This document shows positions 41,543 to 47,808 of a DNA stretch of 47,808 nt, one piece after another. Origin of the DNA: CAG-390 sp045636385 (GTDB lineage Bacteria; Bacillota; Clostridia; Oscillospirales; CAG-272); the NCBI GenBank assembly GCA_045636385.1, contig JAZTXK010000004.1:1-47808 (forward strand), written 5' to 3'. A program made the translations under genes and the position numbers. The notes under the pieces are model-generated. The model was not told where the DNA came from and searched no databases. It saw only the letters and a list, made by a program, of their open reading frames with translations. How positions within the stretch are numbered: the first letter of the stretch is position 1; each line of letters starts with the position of its first letter.

Positions 41543-44500
41543 TCAGTTGATTTTTGCGAAGGGATCGACGTTACCCATAACCGCGGGGGTGAGGCGGAAC
41601 TTGAAGCTGAATTCCTTCTCGTCGAATCTGAATTCGGGAAGGAGTGCGGGACCGCAGGAGTTCGAGCCGATACCTGTATGTCTGTAATCAATGTTTACAA
41701 CAGTTTCCTTCAGCGGAACGAGCTCGTAGTCGTGCGCTGTCTTTGCGATCTGCTCGGGAGTGAAGTGTGAGCAGTTGAAGGAAAGAGCCTTTTCTTCTGC
41801 AAGAACGAGAAGTCCGTGACGGCTTTCGTTGGTAACGGCAACCCACTTGGTGTCTGCGTGTGCCATATTTTCCTGAGGACGAACGTAGTGCTCGAAGTGG
41901 TCTACAACTCTCTCGCTGAACTTACCGAGGTAGGTGGAGTTGCGGAGGTCGATGTAGCTCTCGCCGGGGCCTCTGCCGAAGTATTCGAGCTTTTCGGTGC
42001 CCTCAGGCATCTTGAACTGAACTCCAAAGCGGGGGAGAGGAGGCAGGTTTTCTGCAACCTTAACGTCCATCACTACAGCAAGTTCGCTTGCCGCGTTGAT
42101 TGTATAAGTAACCTCCATGCGGACGGCGGGAGCAAGAAGCTTTGCGCCGAGCGAGAGGGAAGCCTTGACGGTTACGCCGTTCTCGTCAGCGTTTTCGATA
42201 GCTACGGAATAGCACTTGACAGCCATTCTGTCAAATCCCTGATTGTACCAATCGTTCTTGATACGGCGGTCGTTATCGGTGGGAGCGCGGAAGATTGCGG
42301 GAGTCATGGGAGACGCGAGCATTTCCTTGCCGTTGTCCTTGATGGAGGCAACGAGACCGCAGGTCTTGCAGATCTTGTATGCGGTCTGTCCGACCTTAAC
42401 GAAGATAGCCTTGTCGTTTTCGCAAACATTGATCTTGTCAGCCTTCTTTGCAACGTCAACGTCGGCTCTTGCAAACTCGCCGAGCTCTTCCTGATGGAAG
42501 CCAACTTCAAAGCCTGCCTCTGCCCAAGGAGTGGACTTGATCTGACGAACCGAGAAGTTGATAGTGCAGATGCCTTCGAGCTTGAGACCTTCAAGGTCGA
42601 GCTTGTACTTTCTCGAACGCTGGGGAGCAACCTTGAGCTCTGCGATCACGCCGTCGCGGACGATCTTGCCGTCGCACTCAACGGACCAGTAGAGACAGAG
42701 ATCTTCAAGAGAGGTGTAGTAACGGCGGTTCTTGATGCGGAAGGAGCCGTTTGCGGTAACCTCGCTGATAACGAAGGGTTTGAGCACAGCCTTGTGCTCC
42801 TTGATACCGGTGTGAGGACGGCGGTCGGGGTAAACGAGACCGTCAACGCAGAAGTTGCCGTCGTGCGGGAAATCTCCGAAGTCGCCGCCGTAAACGTAGT
42901 GAGGATCGCGGTAGATATCGTCACCGGTTGCAACCGAGTGGTCGATGAACTCCCAAACGCATCCGCCGAAGAAGTGGTCGTTTGCGTAAATGACGTCCCA
43001 ATACTGCTTGAGATCGCCGGGGCCGAGACCCATAGCGTGGCAGTATTCGCAAAGGAAGTAGGGCTTTGTAAATTTCTTTTCCGTGAGATAGTACTTCATC
43101 TCATCGAAGCTAGGATACATACGGCTCTCAAAGTCGTACCAATCGAGCTCATAGTACTCAGCATACTTGCCGAGATCCTTAATGCCTTTGGCGTTGTGCT
43201 GAGCGTTTCTGAGTCTGCGGGAAGCATCCTCACAGTGGACCATTGCGCCGGGCATACGGGACTTGATGTAATCGGACATCTTTTCCTGATTCTCGCCGAG
43301 ACCCGACTCGTTTCCGAGCGACCACATAATGATCGAGGGGTGGTTCTTGTCGCGCTCGAACATACGCTGTACGCGGTCGAGAAGCGACTCCGTCCAAGCC
43401 TCTTCACGGGAGAAATAATCCCAATCGGCAATTCTCTGCATACCGTGAGTTTCGTAGTCGGTCTCATCGCAAACGAAGAAGCCGAGCTTGTCGCAGAGGG
43501 TGTAGAAGCGGGGATCGTTCGGGTAGTGGCTGGTACGGATCATGTTGAAGTTGTAGCGCTTGAGAATGTAAAGATCTTCAAGCATATGATCGGTGGGAGT
43601 AGCCGAGCCGAGAATAGGATGGCTGTCGTGGCGGTTAGCGCCGTGAACCTTGACCTTCTGACCGTTGATATAAACGATGCGGTTCTTGATCTCAATGGTG
43701 CGGAAGCCGACGTACTGAACGATGTATTCCTCACCGCACTTGATAACGAGAGTGTAGAGCTGGGGATCTTCGTCGCACCAGAGCTTGGGGTTGGCAACGA
43801 GCATTTCAAATGCGCCGCTGCCGTCAAGAACGATCGAGCCGCCGCTCTCCTCGCAGCCCTTGGGATCGAGAAGCTTGTAGTCGATCTGTGCCTTGCCGGT
43901 AAGCTCTGCCTCAACCTTGAGAACTGCCTGAGTGTACTTTGCGTTGATGCTCTGGCGGCAGTAAAGGTCGGAGATGTGAGCCTTGTCGCGCGCAAGGAGG
44001 TAAACCTCGCGGAAAATGCCCGAATAGCGGAACTTGTCCTGGTCTTCAAGATAAGAGCCGTCGCACCACTTGAAAACGAGAACCTTGATGGTGTTCTTGC
44101 CCGCGACGAGCTTATCCGTGATTTTGAATTCGCTGGTCATGTGGCTTACCTGGCTGTATCCTACGAACTGATCGTTGACATAAAGATAGAAGCAGGAGTC
44201 AACGCCCTCGAAATTTAAGTAGATATCCTTGCCCGAAAGATAATCCTCGGTGAGCTCGAAGCAACGCGCATAGAGCGCGGAGGGGTTGGCATCGGGAACG
44301 TGAGGGGGATCAACGGGGTAGGGGTAGTTTACGTTGGTGTAGTTGGGAGTGTCGTATCCCTTGCCAAGAACGGTCTGCCAGGAGCGCGGAACCGTCATCT
44401 TGTCGAAGCCACAGGTGCAGAAGCCCTCTGCGGTGAAATCCTCGATCATAGAGGGAACGGGATAGAATTTGAAATCCCAATCGCCGCAAAGCGAGAAGAA

Positions 44501-44632
44501 ACGCGCGCTCGACGCACGGTTGTCGGTCAGCGCAGATGCCTCGCTGTGGTAGGGAACGAAATACGCACGCGGCTTCTCACAGCCGTAATGCAGAACCTCT
44601 TGAGATTTGTGGAAATTGTATTCAAAGCTCAT
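41543..44632 (-). CDS. lacZ: Beta-galactosidase, glycoside hydrolase family 2
   Basis: 1029 residues, full LacZ length. Hydrolyses terminal beta-galactosides. Order: sugar-binding jelly roll (about 50-215), Ig-like (about 215-320), TIM barrel (about 320-600) with acid/base Glu442 in WSLGNESGLGE and nucleophile Glu529 in LCEYCHAMGLG, another Ig-like domain, and the C-terminal Bgal small-chain domain (about 735-1025, RAPTDNDRR, YFGRGPGESYIDLR). No signal peptide, so cytosolic. AAGGAG ribosome site. No lactose permease or regulator adjacent. Confidence 0.96.
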   Translation of the reverse strand: MSFEYNFHKSQEVLHYGCEKPRAYFVPYHSEASALTDNRASSARFFSLCGDWDFKFYPVPSMIEDFTAEGFCTCGFDKMTVPRSWQTVLGKGYDTPNYTNVNYPYPVDPPHVPDANPSALYARCFELTEDYLSGKDIYLNFEGVDSCFYLYVNDQFVGYSQVSHMTSEFKITDKLVAGKNTIKVLVFKWCDGSYLEDQDKFRYSGIFREVYLLARDKAHISDLYCRQSINAKYTQAVLKVEAELTGKAQIDYKLLDPKGCEESGGSIVLDGSGAFEMLVANPKLWCDEDPQLYTLVIKCGEEYIVQYVGFRTIEIKNRIVYINGQKVKVHGANRHDSHPILGSATPTDHMLEDLYILKRYNFNMIRTSHYPNDPRFYTLCDKLGFFVCDETDYETHGMQRIADWDYFSREEAWTESLLDRVQRMFERDKNHPSIIMWSLGNESGLGENQEKMSDYIKSRMPGAMVHCEDASRRLRNAQHNAKGIKDLGKYAEYYELDWYDFESRMYPSFDEMKYYLTEKKFTKPYFLCEYCHAMGLGPGDLKQYWDVIYANDHFFGGCVWEFIDHSVATGDDIYRDPHYVYGGDFGDFPHDGNFCVDGLVYPDRRPHTGIKEHKAVLKPFVISEVTANGSFRIKNRRYYTSLEDLCLYWSVECDGKIVRDGVIAELKVAPQRSRKYKLDLEGLKLEGICTINFSVRQIKSTPWAEAGFEVGFHQEELGEFARADVDVAKKADKINVCENDKAIFVKVGQTAYKICKTCGLVASIKDNGKEMLASPMTPAIFRAPTDNDRRIKNDWYNQGFDRMAVKCYSVAIENADENGVTVKASLSLGAKLLAPAVRMEVTYTINAASELAVVMDVKVAENLPPLPRFGVQFKMPEGTEKLEYFGRGPGESYIDLRNSTYLGKFSERVVDHFEHYVRPQENMAHADTKWVAVTNESRHGLLVLAEEKALSFNCSHFTPEQIAKTAHDYELVPLKETVVNIDYRHTGIGSNSCGPALLPEFRFDEKEFSFKFRLTPAVMGNVDPFAKIN

Positions 44633-44673
44633 GTTGTGATCTCCTTGAATGATTATTTTTTATAATTAGTATT

Positions 44674-44702
44674 ATTATCTCATATTTTTAAGAGATTGTC
44701 AA
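44674..44702 (-). promoter_or_regulatory. sigma-A promoter of the lacZ operon
   Basis: Minus strand: TTGACA (44697-44702), 17 nt, GATAAT (44674-44679). Its -35 lies 21 nt from the -35 of the divergent lipoprotein promoter. Confidence 0.8.
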
Positions 44703-44723
44703 GATGAAACCGAAAAAAAGTCA

Positions 44724-44752
44724 TTGACATACGTTGGTATTTATGATAAAAT
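44724..44752 (+). promoter_or_regulatory. sigma-A promoter of the lipoprotein pair
   Basis: TTGACA (44724-44729), 17 nt, TAAAAT (44747-44752), back-to-back with the lacZ promoter. Confidence 0.75.
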
Positions 44753-44805
44753 GAAATTGCAAACCGTATTCACCAAGCTATTAACACTGAATAAAGGAGC
44801 GAAAA

Positions 44806-45654
44806 ATGAAGAAAACGACAATTATCATATTATTAATCCTTTCTTTGCTCATATCCGCATCCTGTTCATTGCCGAATACTATCGAAGTCACATCAAAAGA
44901 TTATCCCAAGCTGACAAAAATGTCGCCGGGCGAATTTGATAAAGAAAAAGAAATAGAACGCGAATTGGCAGCACTTGAGGATGAAGATTTTGTTTATCGC
45001 GTCTGTTATCTGACGGTAGAGGACGGCAGTTTGCGTGTCGAAAATAATGTTGATTACTACCTGACAACTAAAGAGGAGACCTTCAATTTCGGGTATCTCG
45101 TGGGCGTAAATATAGGCGAGTTTGACGGTTGGGTCAGATGGTTTCCCTATCATACTTCTCATTATCCGGAAGGAGAATCACCCGAATCAATTCTTCTTTC
45201 AAAAGAGAATTACAGATTCATTATCAAAGAAGATAACGACAATGCTTTTATCGTTTGCGAAATTCCGTCTTTCGGCGTTAAAGACGGAGAAACGTCCGGC
45301 GAGACCGTAGTATATGATTTTGATGTGATATGGGATAAAAATGACAGCGAAGCCGGATATGATATATCTTGCACCGAAATCGCAAGATTCGCGGGCGCGG
45401 TGACGGCGTATTATCTTTCCGAGGAAGACGGATGCATATATTTCGCAACCGATATGAGCATAGTAAAAATGACATTTGACGGCAAGGCAGAAAGACTTGT
45501 ATGGGTGGATTATTTTTATACTATCGGAGTTAACTCCATAGTAAAGTTCGAAGGCGAACTCTATTGCGGTTCCGCGCTCGGGATCTATCGCTTTAACCCC
45601 GAAACCGGAGAAGATTTTTGGTATTATATGGACTATGAAAAGTATGCGGATTAA
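44806..45654 (+). CDS. Lipoprotein of unknown function, copy 1 of tandem pair
   Basis: 282 residues. Lipobox ISASC (Cys20). After a conserved VTSKDYPKLTKMSPGEFDK opening comes a beta-rich domain; the last 80 residues (ATDMSIVKMTFDGKAERL, LGIYRFNPETGEDFWYY) look like blades of a small propeller. Paralogue of the following gene, 19 nt downstream; the two share the opening, the GEF(D/S)GWVRW middle and the C-terminus. AAAGGAG ribosome site. No family recognised. More AT-rich than core genes. Confidence 0.8.
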   Translation: MKKTTIIILLILSLLISASCSLPNTIEVTSKDYPKLTKMSPGEFDKEKEIERELAALEDEDFVYRVCYLTVEDGSLRVENNVDYYLTTKEETFNFGYLVGVNIGEFDGWVRWFPYHTSHYPEGESPESILLSKENYRFIIKEDNDNAFIVCEIPSFGVKDGETSGETVVYDFDVIWDKNDSEAGYDISCTEIARFAGAVTAYYLSEEDGCIYFATDMSIVKMTFDGKAERLVWVDYFYTIGVNSIVKFEGELYCGSALGIYRFNPETGEDFWYYMDYEKYAD

Positions 45655-45673
45655 TTGCTGAAAGGAGAGTACA

Positions 45674-46516
45674 ATGAAACGAATTACATCATTAGCGCTA
45701 ACCTTTATTATTCTTTTGTTTGCCCTAACCTCTTGTACATCGCCCGATACAATCGCAGTCACCTCAAAGGATTACCCGAAGCTGACAAAAATGTCACCGG
45801 GGGAGTTTGACAAATATCGGGGTTCGGATTTTATTTTGGTGACTTCTGAATGGCATAATTACAGTTGTAAGTTATCTGTTGAAAACGGCAAACTATTTGT
45901 TAGCAATGAAGAAGCGGATATTCCATATGCGCAATATGCTATGTTCAGCGACGGTTATCTTCTTGGAACGGATCTTGGAGAGTTCAGCGGATGGGTCAGA
46001 TGGTGCCTTTATGAAGAATCGATATATCCCGAGGACAGAACTCCGACCGTTAAAGAAACAGTACTGTCTGAAGATAACAGCCGATTCATTATAAAGCCTA
46101 CAAGACATGCAGATTATGCATTTGTTATTCTTGATACTGTGTGTATGTTGGAAGATCTTGATGCTGACACGGTTGTTTACAGATTCGAGCCGATCAGTGA
46201 CGGTTCGGGATATGATTACAGACTTGAATTCAAAGAGATCGCATCGCTTGGCGGCAATGCCACCGCATATTTTAATTGCGAAGAGGAAGAATGTATATAT
46301 ATTGTCACCGAGTGCGGAATATATAAATTGAATTATGACGGAAGTGTCGAAACGGTTGTTGAAGAAGAGAATTTCCGGTATATGGTGCAAATTACCGCTA
46401 TCGTTCTTTATGAAGGTGAGTTTTATTGCAGTTCTCCTCTCGGAATCTACCGCTACAACCCTGAAACGGGTGAGTCGCTCTGGTATCCTATGGATTACGA
46501 AAAGTACGCGAATTGA
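45674..46516 (+). CDS. Lipoprotein of unknown function, copy 2 of tandem pair
   Basis: 280 residues. Lipobox ALTSC (Cys21), then VTSKDYPKLTKMSPGEFDK exactly as in copy 1, LGTDLGEFSGWVRWCLYEES, and LGIYRYNPETGESLWYPMDY at the end. Divergent in the centre, so the duplication is not recent even though the ends are well kept. AAAGGAG ribosome site. Followed by a terminator. Function unknown. Confidence 0.8.
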   Translation: MKRITSLALTFIILLFALTSCTSPDTIAVTSKDYPKLTKMSPGEFDKYRGSDFILVTSEWHNYSCKLSVENGKLFVSNEEADIPYAQYAMFSDGYLLGTDLGEFSGWVRWCLYEESIYPEDRTPTVKETVLSEDNSRFIIKPTRHADYAFVILDTVCMLEDLDADTVVYRFEPISDGSGYDYRLEFKEIASLGGNATAYFNCEEEECIYIVTECGIYKLNYDGSVETVVEEENFRYMVQITAIVLYEGEFYCSSPLGIYRYNPETGESLWYPMDYEKYAN

Positions 46517-46528
46517 TTTTTATGATTG

Positions 46529-46556
46529 AAAAGACGTCCTGCCCGGGCGTCTTTTT
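46529..46556 (+). terminator. Terminator of the lipoprotein pair
   Basis: AAAAGACG...CGTCTTTT stem with inner CC/GG pairing around GCCC, followed by TT; 12 nt after the stop. Confidence 0.8.
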
Positions 46557-46570
46557 TCGTCAAAAAGTTC

Positions 46571-46599
46571 TTTACAAATCCTATATTTTGTGGTATAAT
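46571..46599 (+). promoter_or_regulatory. sigma-A promoter of the 30-residue membrane protein
   Basis: TTTACA (46571-46576), 17 nt, TATAAT (46594-46599), about 48 nt before the small ORF. Confidence 0.8.
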
Positions 46600-46647
46600 A
46601 ATAAAGTTAGCGCAACTTGTCCATAATAAGCGCGGAGGTGGTTGTAT

Positions 46648-46740
46648 ATGGACTATTATTCACGCCGCGATTTCTGGATTTCTTTTATTCTCGGCGTAAT
46701 TATTTTCGGCTGCGCGGTAATTATTGCTTTCAATCCGTAA
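46648..46740 (+). CDS. 30-residue single-helix membrane protein
   Basis: The ORF opens MDYYSRRDFWISFILGV, followed by IIFGCAVIIAFNP and a stop. A short charged head (SRRD) precedes one hydrophobic helix (about 10-27). Three features support it as a real gene: a near-consensus promoter, a strong GGAGGTG ribosome site 8 nt before the ATG, and no competing ORF. The function is unknown; small single-span proteins often tune larger membrane complexes or act as toxins, but nothing here decides. Confidence 0.65.
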   Translation: MDYYSRRDFWISFILGVIIFGCAVIIAFNP

Positions 46741-46757
46741 TCTCAATTAATTAAAAT

Positions 46758-46917
46758 GAAATTTGCCCACGGCAAATTTCTACCTTAACATTTCGCTGAA
46801 AGCGAAATATATCACTCGCGCGAAGCGCGAATATCACTTTGCGTAAGCAAAATATCACATTTCGCCATCGGCGAAATATATCACGCAATGACGGCAACTG
46901 AAAGTTGACGGCATTGC
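46758..46917. repeat. Array of six hairpins separated by ATATCAC
   Basis: Palindromes: GAAATTTGCC/GGCAAATTTC (46758-46780), ATTTCGCT/AGCGAAAT (46790-46808), TCGCGC/GCGCGA (46816-46830), TTTGC/GCAAA (46838-46851), ATTTCGCC/GGCGAAAT (46859-46877), GCAATG...CATTGC with inner CAACT/AGTTG (46885-46917). Four exact copies of the heptamer ATATCAC (46809, 46831, 46852, 46878) separate hairpins 2 to 6. Each stem differs in sequence. Confidence 0.85.
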
Positions 46918-46932
46918 CATCCGGAGGATTTT

Positions 46933-47637
46933 ATGCGACTCGACAAGTTAATAGCTAACGCGGGGCTTGCCAGCCGCAGTGAGATCTCAAAGGCTGTGCG
47001 CGGCGGCAGAGTGACCGTCAACGGCGCGGTTGCCAAAACTCCCGCGCTTCAGGTCGATCCCGACCGCGATGCGGTGGTTTACTGCGGCAAGTCCGTTTGC
47101 TACCGCAAACATATTTACATTATGCTCAACAAGCCCGAGGGCTACGTCAGCGCGACCGAGGACAAGAATGCTCCTGTCGTCACAGATCTGCTTCTGCCCG
47201 CCGACGGCGCGCGCGTTCATCCCTGCGGAAGGCTTGACAAATACACACTCGGTATGATGATACTTACCGACGACGGCGAGATGTCGCACAGACTCCTCGC
47301 CCCCGCCCGCCACGTTCCGAAATCTTACAGGTACCGCTGTGAGACGCCCCTTTCGGAGAGCGACGAAAAACGCCTCTGCGAGGGCGTACATATCGAGGGT
47401 GGATACCTCACGAAACCCTGTGAGATCAGCACGGAGAGTGAATTTGAGGGTGTGATAACCATTCACGAGGGCAAGTACCATCAGATAAAGCAGATGTTCG
47501 GTGCCGTGGGCAACAAGATCACCTATCTTGAGCGAATTAGCTTCGGCCCGCTTCCTCTCGATCCCACGCTCGGACGCGGAGAGTGGCGTTATCTGACCGC
47601 CGAGGAAATCGCGCTTCTCGCAGAAGCCGCAAAGTAA
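46933..47637 (+). CDS. rsuA: RsuA-family 16S rRNA pseudouridine synthase
   Basis: 234 residues. N-terminal S4 RNA-binding domain (MRLDKLIANAGLASRSEISK, about 1-55), then the pseudouridine synthase core with MLNKPEGYVSA, the catalytic Asp in CGRLDKYTLGMMILTDDG, and the EGKYHQIKQMFGAVGN segment. RsuA modifies U516 of 16S rRNA; RluB/E/F-type specificity cannot be excluded. GGAGG lies 7 nt before the ATG. Confidence 0.9.
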   Translation: MRLDKLIANAGLASRSEISKAVRGGRVTVNGAVAKTPALQVDPDRDAVVYCGKSVCYRKHIYIMLNKPEGYVSATEDKNAPVVTDLLLPADGARVHPCGRLDKYTLGMMILTDDGEMSHRLLAPARHVPKSYRYRCETPLSESDEKRLCEGVHIEGGYLTKPCEISTESEFEGVITIHEGKYHQIKQMFGAVGNKITYLERISFGPLPLDPTLGRGEWRYLTAEEIALLAEAAK

Positions 47638-47665
47638 AAGGTATATTATTTTTAGGAGAACATAA

Positions 47666-47808
47666 ATGACAATCGAACAGATCCTTGCAGAGGAATTTAA
47701 CCTGAAAGAAGAACAGGTAGTCAAGACCGTCGAGCTTATCGACGAGGGCAACACCATCCCCTTCATCGCGCGTTACCGTAAAGAGGTGACCGGCTCGCTT
47801 GACGATAC
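47666..47808 (+). CDS. tex: Tex-family RNA-binding protein, N-terminal fragment cut by window edge
   Basis: 47 codons are present: MTIEQILAEEFNLKEEQVVK, then VELIDEGNTIPFIARYRKEVTGSLDD. The TIPFIARYRKEVTG stretch is the N-terminal hallmark of Tex/YhgF, a transcription accessory factor with YqgF-like and S1 domains further on, outside the window. TTAGGAGAA precedes the ATG; 28 nt after rsuA. Confidence 0.92.
   Translation, partial: MTIEQILAEEFNLKEEQVVKTVELIDEGNTIPFIARYRKEVTGSLDD

Noticed and set aside
41816..44218. 800-residue ORF antisense to lacZ on the plus strand
   Set aside because: It lies wholly inside a gene with intact GH2 catalytic motifs on the other strand; its composition reflects the mirrored codon bias, and it has no family motifs or ribosome site.
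46758..46917. CRISPR array
   Set aside because: Units are hairpins with variable stems and a 7-nt constant linker; there is no constant 24-36 nt repeat and no cas gene nearby.

Overview
The window looks like chromosomal DNA from an uncultured gut-type member of the Clostridia (Firmicutes; Oscillospirales/Christensenellales-like is my inference). The grounds are: bL27 with a cleavable N-terminal extension next to its processing protease Prp; no outer-membrane genes but many lipoproteins and an FtsEX/M23 wall module; a DUF1836 regulator and a CdaR-type regulator; an anaerobic sulfatase-maturase-type radical SAM enzyme; strong AGGAGG-type ribosome sites; and many sigma-A promoters of the form TTGACA-17-TATAAT. 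Most of the window is ordinary housekeeping DNA. No prophage, insertion sequence with a transposase, CRISPR array or rRNA was seen.

Layout. 1-5025: a partial eukaryote-type phosphoglycerate mutase diverges from an mrp - SanA-like - lgt - folD operon. 5076-8790 (minus): a large Ig-like surface protein, then the rplU-prp-rpmA ribosomal operon. 9069-10226 (minus): an M50 membrane protease with a helical tail. 10227-10937: tRNA-Arg(CCT) set among palindromic repeats. 10938-14942 (minus): a complete potABCD polyamine importer. 15189-15323: a MITE-like inverted repeat. 15367-18857 (minus): a DUF1836 regulator - NfeD - unknown membrane protein - flotillin operon. 18963-20851: HAD hydrolase, a second M50 protease, and a CYTH protein. 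20977-27210: uvrB and uvrA separated by two AT-rich paralogous membrane proteins. 27381-29759: an amino-acid ABC importer behind tandem palindromes. 29900-30649: rsmE. 30858-38250: cdaR-like regulator, ftsE, ftsX, M23 hydrolase, ctpA, greA and lysS, read as one long same-strand block. 38337-39952: a QueG-like Fe-S protein and a membrane-anchored unknown. 39985-44632 (minus): lacZ - lipoprotein - radical SAM operon. 44806-46516: two tandem paralogous lipoproteins. 46648-46740: a 30-residue membrane protein. 46758-46917: a hairpin array. 46933-47808: an RsuA-family pseudouridine synthase and the start of tex.

How the genes work together: FtsEX plus the coiled-coil M23 protein form a division-linked wall hydrolysis module. 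Lgt can supply lipidation for at least six lipoproteins in the window. Prp matures bL27. UvrA and UvrB supply damage recognition. NfeD and flotillin form a membrane microdomain pair. The points most worth a second look are the flotillin operon composition, the CdaR-led division block, the paralogs wedged between uvrB and uvrA, the palindrome arrays, the 30-residue membrane protein, and the tandem operators in front of the amino-acid importer. Family calls rest on motifs read by eye; no database search was run.
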